Origin: Globisporangium splendens
Lineage: Eukaryota; Oomycota; Peronosporomycetes; Pythiales; Pythiaceae
NCBI GenBank assembly: GCA_006386115.1
Contig: VFIW01000175.1
Span: forward strand, 1 to 59,182
DNA length: 59,182 nt
Direction: 5' to 3'
Both the position numbers and the translations under genes were made by a program. The notes under the pieces are model-generated. The model was given only the letters and a program-made list of their open reading frames with translations, was not told where the DNA came from and made no database searches. Of the stretch, positions 45,253-55,694 are shown one piece after another (position 1 is the stretch's first letter; every line of letters starts with the position of its first letter).

Positions 45253-46680
45253 TTAGTTTGGAGTGGTCACTTGCTTGTACACGCCTGCGGTCTCCAGGTC
45301 GTGTGGCTTGGACACCGACGCGAACGACTCGCGAGTGAAGTCATCCGCGCCATGAAGCTTCGCGTAGAACTCAGCATCCATCTCGTCGAAACCGCGTTCG
45401 TTGTCGAACATGCAGAACCACGTCAGTGGGATCGAGATCAAACAGATCGCAGCGAACGTGTAGAAAGCGCCGTCGTAACCGAAGCTCTCGTTCTCAACCC
45501 AGATCGAGAAGCCGAACGAACCGATGGCGGCACCGGCCTTCCCGCACGCCGCAGAGAAACCGTGGCACGTACTGCGGATCGGCGTCGGGAACATCTCCGT
45601 CGGCATCACAAAGGTCGACGTGTTCGGGCCAAAGTTCGAGAAGAACAGCGCCAGACCGTACAAGATGATGAACAGCACAGCCTTCTCCTTGAGGTCATCC
45701 CAGAAGATCGCCAAAACCAAGAACAGCACCGTCATGACTACGAAACCTTGCAGCTGGATCACCTTGCGACCGAGACGGTTGATATAGTACACGGCCACGT
45801 AGTAGCCTGGCAACGCCATCAACGCCACGAACGCGTTCTGCGTCGTCACTTGCTGGAGCGAAGCATCATGGACACCGACAACCGACAAGATACTGGCCGA
45901 GAACAAGTTCTGCGCGTAGAACACAATGTCGAACAAGAACCACGTGCCGGCCGTACCGAGGAGACCCCAGCCATAGTTCTTAAGAATGAATGTGAAGCGA
46001 GCACGCTTGGCGTTGACGTTGTTGGCTTCAGCAGCAGCACGGCGCTCTTCAGCAGCCTTGTACGCTTCCGTTTCTTCAGTGATCACACGGTAGTAACACA
46101 CAATGCACGCTGGGATCACGCCGAGACCGAAGAGCAGACGCCACACGATTTCGAGGCGCTCCTTATCATTAGTGTCCTTAGGTCCGTCCGCAAGAGCTTG
46201 GATCAACAAGTTGCCCAAGAGGGACGCCGTGAGCGAACCCACACCTTGGAGCGAGAACGTCAGCGCCACACGCTTGTTTCGGTCTTGCACGGAGGTTGAG
46301 TCTTCTGCCGTCGACGATGCAGCAAGAGGGTACTCACCGCCAATACCCACGCCGAGGATGCCACGAGCGATGACCAAGAACCACAACGTGTTGGTCGCGT
46401 CACCAGCGTACGCAACTGTACACAGGATGCCACCGAAGATCAGCAGGCAGCACGTGATGATCATGTTGACCTTGCGGCCAAACACATCGCCGAGGTAACC
46501 GAAAATGAGCTGACCGATGACGGCACCAATCAGCGCAGCAGCCGACACAGCCGACTTCATGTGCGACGTGTACACGTGCTTGCCGTACTGCTCCGTGAGC
46601 ACGATGTTGACGACGTTCATGACGAAGAGGTCGTAGGCATCGTTGAAGAATCCGAGACCGCGGATGAGGAACTTGTTCAT
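45253..46680 (-). CDS. PHT1-like phosphate:H+ symporter, copy 8
   Basis: 475 residues from the ATG at 46680 (MNKFLIRGLGFFNDAYD); the 31 open codons upstream are not shared by paralogues and are left out. It groups with copies 1 and 2 by STAEDSTSVQDRN, the AAEERRAAAEANN loop and VENESFGYDG, and with copy 1 by GVHDASLQQ. The tail (LETAGVYKQVTTPN) resembles that of copies 6 and 7, so the 3' end may also have been exchanged. All phosphate-site residues are kept. Confidence 0.93.
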   Translation of the reverse strand: MNKFLIRGLGFFNDAYDLFVMNVVNIVLTEQYGKHVYTSHMKSAVSAAALIGAVIGQLIFGYLGDVFGRKVNMIITCCLLIFGGILCTVAYAGDATNTLWFLVIARGILGVGIGGEYPLAASSTAEDSTSVQDRNKRVALTFSLQGVGSLTASLLGNLLIQALADGPKDTNDKERLEIVWRLLFGLGVIPACIVCYYRVITEETEAYKAAEERRAAAEANNVNAKRARFTFILKNYGWGLLGTAGTWFLFDIVFYAQNLFSASILSVVGVHDASLQQVTTQNAFVALMALPGYYVAVYYINRLGRKVIQLQGFVVMTVLFLVLAIFWDDLKEKAVLFIILYGLALFFSNFGPNTSTFVMPTEMFPTPIRSTCHGFSAACGKAGAAIGSFGFSIWVENESFGYDGAFYTFAAICLISIPLTWFCMFDNERGFDEMDAEFYAKLHGADDFTRESFASVSKPHDLETAGVYKQVTTPN

Positions 46681-49600
46681 CGTGGGCTTGCTTTGCTGGA
46701 GGTTCTTGCCGGATGGACGCTTGTCGACGAGAGAGCAAAAGTGCGAATGTGTTGACGTTGGGTGCAGCAGCATCCGTCGTGTGAGACTAAAAGGAACAGC
46801 TGTGTTGGCGCTTCATTGGTTCTCGACAACGAGAGCATCCAAGGTGATTGGATCTGCTGGGCAAAGGGATGGGGCAACAGACTAAGCTTAATACTGCATT
46901 AATCCCACGGGTTCTTTTTCCTTGCGGGTTCTTTTTCAAAGTTCACGTACCACCGTCCCGAGTCTCAAGGCGCTATTGGGCGAGTCTGGTTGACTTCGAG
47001 CTCCTCATCAGATTTGTGTCCCTTGATCTTTGTATGCAATGGAATCTTGGTGAATCTTGACAGATTCATTTTCGGGAGACGCGCAAGAGCGTTACGAGCC
47101 GGGCCATTTTGCATGTTGTTGTTTGTTATTTTGGGTTGTGCACGCAGCCAAAAGATCAAAACATGAAACGAGCACTGCAGCAGCATCACCAAGAAGATCG
47201 TACCTACGTTCATCTCGCTCTCTCTGCTGTTGTGGCGCTGTAATTCTTGCTCCTTTCCGAGATTGACCTCTCACACACAGAAAAGTGGGTGGTTGTTATA
47301 ACCATTTTCGAGCGAAGCCCCGCGTTTTGTCTGGACAAGAGAACCTCTGAGCAACGCAGCGCCTGCTCTCAATACGACTTCTTGAGCTGCACCTGCTCAG
47401 ACTCGAAAAGTTGGACGTGCTCATGGGATTCATCATTGTTTCGCTCGCATTTATCACTGAGACGATGCTCAGCATGGGAATCTTCTTAGGGATGAAGCGC
47501 CGTCTCACCTTGGCTGATCGAATATGAGGCAGGCTCGACAGTCAGATATGTGAGACGAGTTACATTTCCTGCACTGCTCGCACAATATATTACTGAAGCC
47601 AAAAAGCTAGCTGTCCATGAGGTTGGCAGTGTTGCGGAATATGCAACTCATGTGCTGCTAAAATGGTGTGGAAAAACGCAAGGAGGAATGCTCAAGAGAG
47701 GAGAAGCTCCTATTTTGGGGTGCCTCTGAACTGCAAGTTTGGGATGTCTGGCTGTTTTATGGCGATGAAGCTTGTTTTAATACTTTAATAACTGTTCCCT
47801 TCCCGCACACAGTGCTGAACGAGACTTTCTTCATTGAGTCGCGAAAGAGCAGGACCGAACTCGCGTTGTAACAGAATGGTGAGCGAAAATAGCCACCTGC
47901 CGTTTCCCGCACAAACTCGTGTGCTGCAGCAAATCGACCCTCGTGCAGCAATCGAATGGTCCAAAGCCAGCCACGAAGCTATTTTTTACGAGACTGGGGT
48001 GAACTTGGCGGTAATGCAAGTGCTGTTCTACTGGCAGTGTCATTGCAGTCCTTTTTATGTGATCAGATTCGAAAATACTGTTTTTTGTATGGCAGGGCAT
48101 CTTCGTAGATTCGAATCGTGTTGTCGGCATGATTTCGGTCACACATGTGCAGATTTCGATTGTTCGATGAATTTGAGAGCTGCATCGTTGCATGAACTTA
48201 GCCCTGTCAATAGCACCCATGTGCCAAGTGAAAGGGATTGATGTCCGCCACAGATTCAGAAGTCTGTACGTGCACGCAGTTTGCGGCGACATGAGCTCTC
48301 TCGCACGCACAAATCAGCACAACCGCACTGCTTCACATCGGTATTTTCAGCTTTCGCGATAAAGTACAGCGAGAAAATCAATTGATATCTCCCAGTGTCG
48401 CGTGCACGCTCGCCTCCAACTATTATGGTGTTTCAAAGTAGATGCTAAAGTTGCTGTCAGTAACAGTACCGACGTCTGCGGTGCGATCGGCACAGAGTCG
48501 ACTGCGGACCCTCCCCTCGGCAGATGCACTTATTAATGGCATCCCATCGCCCACGAAAGCGAGATTCAAACTCGATGAGCCATTCATTTTTGCCTCCTTT
48601 GTTCGGTGAGAACGGCGAACGAATGCGTCGTCTCAATGGGTGAGGGGCATTTGCGAACAACTCCTTCTAAATGATTCAAGAAGGAAGAGGAGAAATACAG
48701 ATTGAGACGAGCGGTTGGCAGCAGCTTTGTTGGTCGTTCTTGCGTCGCGCGGAGGAGTCAGTGGCCAAACAGCGAGATTCCTTGAGATTCAAAAGCAAAG
48801 TAACCAAATCTATTACTTTAGGCGAAACTGGAATCGTCAAATTTGGGTTCGATGTAAATCTTGAACCTATGGGCTGGGTCATTGCGTCTTGTGTCGAGCA
48901 CGGGTTTCAAGAGGGTGAAGACAATGTGAAGGTCGGGTGAGGTTATTTCCTGCATGCACAACACACTTCACCTTTCAAACGAACATGTGAACTCGACTCC
49001 AAGTTGAGTTCCATACTAAACCTATCTTCCCTTCGATTAGCTAAAATCGAAAAGTACTGGCCAGTCCGATTCGACAATATCGTGAAAATGTCGTAAATAT
49101 AACTGTGGTGTCAACATTGGGGTCAAAAGCAGTCATCCAGAACACCAATCCAGCAACTGGAGTTGGTGATATTGAGTCAGTGAACCCCGGAATAGCCCTG
49201 ACTTGACAATTGCATGACCATACAAACTCTGTTGGCTGCAAATATACTGTAATAGGAGACATTTCAAGTGAGGAGCGATTGTCGCCTACTCGAAGCACAC
49301 AAATTTCAAGTAAGGGTTACACCGGGGTTATCCATCGGTTGGAGTTGAGTTGCCAGCCAGGATAACGTTGCGGGTTGTCGGGGATACCCCAACGTTGACA
49401 GCACTGGTCGTAACCAGACTCCAACAGAACAACCAGGCCCTAAAAGAGAGGTTGTTCTAGTATTTCAGGCATAAACAGGTTCCGTGTCCTGATACAGTAT
49501 TTGAGGTGAAACAGCTAATTTGGGTTCCACACAGCGAAGGGAGCTCTTCACAGCGAATCTCAAAGGTGGCTCACGTGCGATTCGAAGGTCTCTGATGGCT

Positions 49601-49796
49601 GCTGCTGCGCGAATACTGCAGTGGAGACTGAATCTCAAGAGCGGTCGGCGACTGCCATCATTCTGCGCTGCTGCTGTAAATACCTGAGTGTACAAACTCA
49701 GCGATCGATGCCTTGGCGGAGACTCGAAAGGTGTCAGCTCTGTCAGCGAGAGACCGTGAGTGAGACCACGTGAGCGCAGAGGTCCCGTATTGCAAG
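46681..49796. other. gene-poor region between copies 8 and 9
   Basis: No gene is supported. At 47,041-47,150 there is a diverged copy of the block found upstream of copies 5-7 (GAATCTT motifs, a GGGAGACGCGC sequence, then TTATTTTGGG), here pointing away from copy 8. A frame of 89 codons at 48,671-48,940 and a shorter open stretch near 49,050-49,300 have ordinary composition, but no family is recognised. The rest is AT-rich with scattered short frames. Confidence 0.5.
47042..47067 (+). promoter_or_regulatory. GAATCTT motif cluster, diverged copy of the upstream block
   Basis: GAATCTT at 47042-47048 and 47052-47058, then AGATTC at 47062-47067, about 365 bases upstream of copy 8 but on the strand opposite to that gene. 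It could be regulatory or a dispersed repeat. Confidence 0.25.
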
Positions 49797-51245
49797 ATGA
49801 ACAAGTTCGTGATCCGCGGCTTCGGGTTTTTCAATGGTTCGTACGACCTCTTCGTGATGAACGTCGTCAACGTGCTGCTCACGGAACAGTACGGCAAACA
49901 GGTCTACTCGACGCACATGAAGTCGGCGGTGTCGGCCGCTGCGCTGATCGGCGCTGCCATCGGACAGCTCCTCTTTGGCATTCTCGGCGACGTGTACGGC
50001 CGCAAGAAGAACATGATCGTGACCTGCGTCATCGTGATTGTCGGCGGGATTCTGTGCACGTGTGCGTACGGTGGAACACCGAGTCGGACGCTGTGGTTTC
50101 TCGTCGGAGCGCGGGGGTTGCTGGGTATCGGCATCGGCGGTGAGTACCCGCTGGCTGCGTCAACAATGGCCGAGGATGCCAAGTCAGTGGCGCACCGCAA
50201 CTATCGGGTCGCGTTGACGTTTTCGCTTCAGGGAGTGGCGTCCCTCTCGGCATCCATTCTCGGCAACTTGCTCATCCAGGCGCTGGCAAATGGTCCAAAA
50301 GGGGAAAACGATCCGCACCGACTGGAGCTTGTCTGGCGCTTGCTCTTTGGCATCGGCATCATCCCAGCGTGTGTCGTGTGCTACTACCGGACCAACGCCC
50401 CAGAAACCGAGGCGTACAAAGCAGTTCAAGTCCGTCGTCGCGCGATCGCGGCGGAAAGGAAAGAGCGTCCTCGACGCTGGACGCGTATCCGCTTCATCCT
50501 CAAGCACTACGGCAAGGGTCTGCTCGGCACAGCAGGCACGTGGTTCCTCTTCGATATCGTCTTTTATGCACAGAATATGTTTTCCGCGAGTATTTTATCG
50601 GTCATTGGCGTCACTGATGCGTCGCTCCAAGTCGTGTCGACCCAGAACGCGTTCGTGGCTTTGATGGCGCTGCCGGGGTACTACACCGCGGTCTTCTTCA
50701 TCAACAGCGTCGGTCGAAAGCGCATCCAGCTGCAAGGGTTTGCGTTCATGTCGGTCCTGTTTCTCTGCCTAGCAACGCTCTGGGACGACCTCAAGCACAA
50801 CAACGCCGTCGCGTTCATCTTACTGTACGGTCTGGCGCTGTTCTTCTCGAACTTTGGACCCAACATGTCGACGTTCATCATGCCGACCGAGATGTTCCCG
50901 ACACCGATCCGCAGTACGTGCCACGGATTCTCTGCGGCCATGGGCAAAGCCGGCGCCGCGCTCGGCTCGTTCGGGTTTGGCTTCTGGGTCGACAATAAGC
51001 ATTTCGGGTACGCCGGCGCGTTCTACATCTTCGCTGGCATCGCGCTCATCTCGATCCCGCTCACATGGTTCTGCATGTTCGACTCGGAACTTCGCGTGGC
51101 CGAGATGGACGACGAGTTCTTCGAAAAGCTCCTGCAGGAGGACCGCGAGCGTGCTCGGGGCGACTCGTTTGTGTCAGCAATTATGAAGGCCAACGATGAC
51201 ATGGCTCCGCAGCTTGTCTACAGAGCAGCGGCTACACCATACTAA
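49797..51245 (+). CDS. PHT1-like phosphate:H+ symporter, copy 9 (diverged)
   Basis: 482 residues from the ATG at 49797. The in-frame start at 49770 would add nine residues not seen in paralogues. It is the most diverged copy that keeps the binding site: GIGGEYPL, FSLQGVAS, TWFLFDIVFYAQN and GPNMSTF are present. Helix 1 reads FFNGSYDLF instead of FFNDAYDLF, so the first of the two conserved aspartates (D14) is Gly. The loop is basic (VRRRRAIAAERKERPRRW) and the tail is different (FVSAIMKANDDMAPQLVYR). It sits at the right edge of the array, 3 kb from copy 8. Confidence 0.92.
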   Translation: MNKFVIRGFGFFNGSYDLFVMNVVNVLLTEQYGKQVYSTHMKSAVSAAALIGAAIGQLLFGILGDVYGRKKNMIVTCVIVIVGGILCTCAYGGTPSRTLWFLVGARGLLGIGIGGEYPLAASTMAEDAKSVAHRNYRVALTFSLQGVASLSASILGNLLIQALANGPKGENDPHRLELVWRLLFGIGIIPACVVCYYRTNAPETEAYKAVQVRRRAIAAERKERPRRWTRIRFILKHYGKGLLGTAGTWFLFDIVFYAQNMFSASILSVIGVTDASLQVVSTQNAFVALMALPGYYTAVFFINSVGRKRIQLQGFAFMSVLFLCLATLWDDLKHNNAVAFILLYGLALFFSNFGPNMSTFIMPTEMFPTPIRSTCHGFSAAMGKAGAALGSFGFGFWVDNKHFGYAGAFYIFAGIALISIPLTWFCMFDSELRVAEMDDEFFEKLLQEDRERARGDSFVSAIMKANDDMAPQLVYRAAATPY

Positions 51246-53130
51246 GCCACTCGTATGGTGTTATTTGTAAATTTGTGTGTTATGTATTCTTCGCATCTGC
51301 AGGTGAACAGTTTTGATAAAAGCTTGCTGCTGAGCAATGCTACGCATGATCTCATCGTGTAGATTCGTGAAACAGTAGCTCTACCATGGAGCTCACAGTC
51401 GAGCAGCTTCCGTTTTGTTTGAATCCTCGCTCTTTGAAGCATGTAGCACCGCATGTAGGAATCAGGGCAACTGAATTGCAGTGAATAGTAAAAACCCAAG
51501 TACCGAAAACCAGGACGCAGAGTCCAGGAGCTGACGTGGAGTTGCAGTCACCCTTCCCAATTCTGCAGCAGATTCATTGCAAATGTTACGATCGCGCATG
51601 AAAATCTTTGTCGAAGAATATCGACGAGTTGACCAAAGTTGCTGACAAGCAGGGGTCGTGCAGAAGATGGTTGTGGCCGAGAGCTTGCTTTTTGACGATT
51701 CCCAGATGTTACCCGATGGACCAACTCGCAGCAGATGAGGGAAAGTACGCTCGGGTGTCAAGAACCTGGGCTTTCCAGCCAAGAAGCCGATAGAAGCGCC
51801 AATTTGTGCCGAGGAACCGCACTAAATTCTAGCAGAACCGCGTCCGATGCAGCTTCATCAGTGGGTGGCGACGATTGAGCCAAAGTTGCGGAAGAGCTAC
51901 GGAGGTGTGATTGGGAGAGAGAGAAGAAAAGGTTGGGTGTCGAGTGCTGAAGGTAACCACGCATCGTGCATTGAAGCGATCATTTCCAGATTTGTTGGCA
52001 AGACCTGCATTTTCACCTTGAAGTTGAAGTTGCGCGTACTTATACGAGAAGGTGCTGTTCATCTTTCCACAGATAGCAGTATTTCTATAATCGCAAAATC
52101 AAATCGCAATTACAGAAAGTATTCAAAATACGCAGATGATTTCATGCCACACAACACTGTTGGAGCATCGCAAACCTTTGCTCAGCGCAAGAGAACAGTG
52201 GCTCTCATTGCTCGGACAGAGAACACTGATGGTTGGCGCGAGCGAAAAACTGTCGTCGACCCGGGAGCGAGGCTGCGCAAAAGCAGCTCCGATGAAAAGG
52301 AGGTGGCCAAATATGTGACATTGCCGTGCATTTTTTTGTATGCTGAAAAGCCGAACACTTGGAGTCGCGCACGAATACGAACAGAGCGCAAAATTTTCGC
52401 CAAGCCCGTGAGTAGCTGTCCATGCAAAGTACGTGGACCACCTCGTGGTCTGAACTCTCGAGCTGAACTCTCATGCTGAAACCCCCTCTCTTCCACAACA
52501 AGCCATGCAAAGATGGAAGAAAATCAATTGTCCCTGGCGCGACGCATGTGCGCAATCACAAGGAGGCGGCTGTTCTGACACAGAGGGAGGAGGCTTGCGA
52601 CTGTATGAATATCGCTCGCGTCCTGGGTCACCCCATGTGACGACCGCATGGGGTGCAATCCATCCATCCGCAATCGATATTTTCTGCGTGGATTTGCCGA
52701 GTCGATATCCCTGCACTGGTCAACTACCAAATCGCGCATCCTTTATAGAATGCCAGCAATCAAAACCATTTGCATTGTACGCATATGATTGTATACTTTT
52801 ATATCAGGAACGATGTAGTGCGGGGGGAAGCGCAGTGACTTCACTGTTTCATTCGTGCGACCATTTGCAGTTGCATGCGCTGGCTCTCGGGGTCTCGAAA
52901 ATGTATCTATATGATTTTTCCTTATTGTATCCATAGCTCCACTTGCTCTCGCTTGTGTGTTGCAGATGGCGTCTTCTACGGCGACCTGGGGTTTCCAACA
53001 GACGTTTCATGCCAACGCCAGCCAAAATTCTACACAGCTGCGGCAAGCCACCCGGCAACGATGCGCTCATTCCGCAATTTGCCGCGTCGGAAGCAAATCG
53101 ACTTACTGCGTGGACAGATAGAAACTCGCC
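51246..53130. other. intergenic region before the elicitor genes
   Basis: No gene is supported. A 210-codon plus-strand frame at 51,847-52,479 and several overlapping minus frames have no motif and an unbiased composition, so they are not called. The last 70 bases are the core promoter of the elicitor/CBEL gene. Confidence 0.5.
53067..53083 (+). promoter_or_regulatory. initiator plus flanking element of the elicitor/CBEL gene
   Basis: TCATTCC at 53067-53073 followed by GCAATTTGCC matches the oomycete initiator with its downstream flanking promoter element (core A-T-T-T-N-C), 64 bases before the ATG. Confidence 0.5.
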
Positions 53131-55694
53131 ATGGGAAAGCAACTCGTAGCGACCGTCGTCGCTGCTGCGTGCGCGCTGTCAGCTTCTATGGTTCACGCCG
53201 CGTGCCTCGAGAGCAACCCCGTGACGGGCGGAGAGCCCACCATCCCACTCGATCACGAACACCCGGCGTGTGCGCGCAATGTCCCCGCCAAGTCCATCGA
53301 GTACACGATCGCGAAGGTCGAGGTACCAGTTGCGGCAAATGCGTCAACGTCACCGAGGTCGACGGAGGCAAGGGAGGCGACGGTCACCAATCCTTCGAGG
53401 AGCGCCAAAAAAGATTTAATGCGCACAATTGCTGCTGCGCCGGTGGGTCGTCAGCGCCACCTCGAGACCGCGATTGAGGACGGCAACATTGCCAAGCTCG
53501 AAACCCATTTCGGAACGACCATGGAGCGCAACCTTGCAACGCTCAGCACGGCGCCCTACAAGTCGGCCAAGTTTGAGCCAGCGCCGTGGCCGAGCAGCTA
53601 CTGGCCGATCTATGCTGATGGCATCAACTTCCGCTGGAACAACCCCGATTTCAGTCCATCTGAGAAGTATGCGACCGCATACGGTCTCAACGTCAAGACA
53701 TTCACCGACGCGGTTTCAAGAAGCAACGGCGTCCTGTCGCAAAGTGGACGACGACCGTGCTCGAAAGATTCAGATTGTAATGGTCTGAATGATGGCAGTG
53801 TCTGCGGCATTCGCCAAGGAGAGTCGAAAGGCTACTGCATCCCTGGGTGGTTTGGCATTTGCCACGCGTGGGCTCCAGCCGCGATCCTAGAGAAGGAACC
53901 CAAGTGTGCCGTGAAGAAAGGGACGGTAACGTTCCAGCCATTCGATATCAAGGGACTGCTGACCCAGATCTACGATGGCGCCAGCGTGGATACGGTGTTC
54001 ACTGGTGCTCGCTTCAACGGACCAGATTCGCCTGCGAATACGGATTCGTATGGTCGCTACATTGACGCTGCTCGTCGTGACCTTGGTCCAGGCTTCTTCC
54101 ATATTGCGATCACCAACATCATGGGGAGATTCAAGAAGTCGTTTATTGTCGATGTCACCGCGGGAGCCGAAGTGTGGAACCAGCCCGTGCGCGGATACGA
54201 TATCGCCACGATTACGCCGCTTACTCTCGAACAAGGTGCGAAGACGTACTTTGGTGTCGACACATACCCATTCAACTCAGCTGCGGTGTCGCTTGCATAT
54301 GTGAACACCAAGTTTCGCTGGGTCGTCGAGTCCGGAGAGAATGGTCCTCTTGTCGAGACTGGCAGGGTCGACATATGCACACAAACTGGAGACTACAAGT
54401 ACCTTCTTGAATTGGATGCCCAGAATAACATCATCGGTGGAGAGTGGGTAGGCGCATCTCAAACTGATCACCCAGACTTCTTGTGGTTCCCAGCCGATCG
54501 ACCAGCTCCATCCACGGTCACGGGCGTTGGCTTGAGCTACAAGAATGTTCTGGAACTACTTGATGCATCCGTGAATTGCGTCGACCTGAATCCTGCACCC
54601 TCCACACCACCACCAACGCCAACGCCAACGCCAACGCCAACGCCAACGCCAACCGCCAACGCCAACGCCAACGCCAACGCCACGCCAACGCCAACGCCAA
54701 CGCCAACGCACGCCACCGGCCCACGCCAACGCCAGCACAACCACCACCAACAACAACAACACAACCAACAACAACACCAACAACAACTACACCAACGCTA
54801 GCGCCAACGCTTGCTCCATCTCCTAGTCCAAGTCCGCCCGGCTCGCTAGAAGTTAACATCGACTACTGGGGGAATGATTTGTCCACGCTTTACGACATAT
54901 CACAAGCTGACTGTTATGCAAAATGTGCCGCGATGTCGGGATGCAAAGCGTACACGTATGTCAAGGTTGGTTGGAGTGGAGTCCCGGCCTGCTACCTCAA
55001 ATCAGCAGTTGGTGAGAGGCGTCCTACTGCTGGCGTCGTCTCTGCTAGCGTCGGCATGAATCCAGCACCAACACCTACACCAACGCAGACCCCATCTCCT
55101 AGACCAAGCCCGCCCGGCTCGCTAGAAGTTAACATCGACTACTGGGGGAACGATTTGTCCACGCTTTACGACATATCACAAGCTGACTGTTATGCAAAAT
55201 GTGCCGCGATGTCGGGATGCAAAGCGTACACGTATGTCAAGGTCGGTTGGAGCGGAGTCCCAGCCTGCTACCTCAAATCAGCAGTTGGTGAGAGGCGTCC
55301 TACTGCTGGCGTCGTCTCGGCTACTGTCACCACCCCTGCTCCTACGTGTTCGACTCCAGCGTGGGGAAACTGCGGCAACCAATTTGGTGCAAAGTGTTGT
55401 CCTTCGGGTCAGTACTGCCAGGCATGGGATGCGTGGAACTACTGGTGCATCCAGACTCCATCCAAGTGCTCGAGGCAATTCACCGACATCGACTTTTACG
55501 GAAACGATCTCCCTCAAGGAACGGTGTACGGTCTTTCCCCCCACGCGTGCTGCACCAAGTGCACCCAGACGACAGGCTGCAAAGCCTACACATTCGTGAA
55601 CGCGAATCCCGATGGACGAACTGCGTGCTACCTCAAGAGCAGCGCCGCCGGCAAAGTCAAGTCAACTGGGGCGGTCTCGGGTCTCGTCAACTGA
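53131..55694 (+). CDS. secreted transglutaminase elicitor (GP42/Pep-13 family) joined to PAN-PAN-CBM1-PAN (CBEL-like) module; frame broken in linker
   Basis: The first frame (53131-54801) starts with a signal peptide (MGKQLVATVVAAACALSASM...HA). Its transglutaminase-elicitor domain has the candidate active-site Cys244 in [12 protein letters not shown], then FFHIAITN and VDVTAG with the likely His and Asp. The Pep-13-type motif VWNQPVRGY is at residues 348-356. A Thr/Pro linker follows, encoded by CCAACG repeats, where indels shift the frame. In the shifted frame (to 55694) come two PAN/Apple domains (54,850-55,035 and 55,126-55,315, SGCKAYTYVKVGWSG), a CBM1 cellulose-binding domain (55,354-55,464, WGNCG...CCPSGQYC) and a third PAN domain. 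The shifted frame has no start of its own, so one fusion protein is the natural reading, with either sequencing errors or real frameshifts in the repeat. Family knowledge: such proteins cross-link or bind cell walls and are recognised by plant immunity. Confidence 0.8.
54603..54722 (+). repeat. CCAACG hexanucleotide repeat with three frame-changing interruptions
   Basis: The unit CCAACG encodes Thr-Pro in the right frame. An extra C near 54,651, a missing A near 54,683 and a further irregularity near 54,707-54,722 change the frame in turn, so the coding runs TP, AN, TP, then RQ. The frame that continues into the PAN domains is again TP. Confidence 0.8.
54826..55322 (+). repeat. tandem near-identical PAN-domain repeats (period 276 bases)
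   Basis: The stretch beginning GGCTCGCTAGAAGTT starts at 54840 and again at 55116. The two copies differ at only a few bases through the whole PAN domain and part of the linker. The third PAN domain (55,470-55,685) is clearly older. Confidence 0.85.

Noticed and set aside
29956..46299. Long antisense frames (360-570 codons) across transporter copies 2, 5, 6, 7 and 8, and similar shorter ones in copies 1 and 3
   Set aside because: They mirror the sense genes exactly, have Arg/His/Glu/Val-rich low-complexity composition and arise from the strong C/G third-position bias. They add nothing beyond the sense gene, unlike the antisense frame at 4676-5905.
48671..49300. Short frames with ordinary composition between copies 8 and 9
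   Set aside because: No recognisable family, start context or splice structure; kept only as a remark in the intergenic entry.
51847..52479. 210-codon plus-strand frame
   Set aside because: No signal peptide, domain or codon bias like the neighbouring genes; overlapping frames of similar length on the other strand.
54600..54860. An intron to explain the frame change between the elicitor domain and the PAN domains
   Set aside because: The CCAACG repeat contains no GT donor at a place that would keep the Thr/Pro linker, and the interruptions are single-base irregularities in the repeat units.
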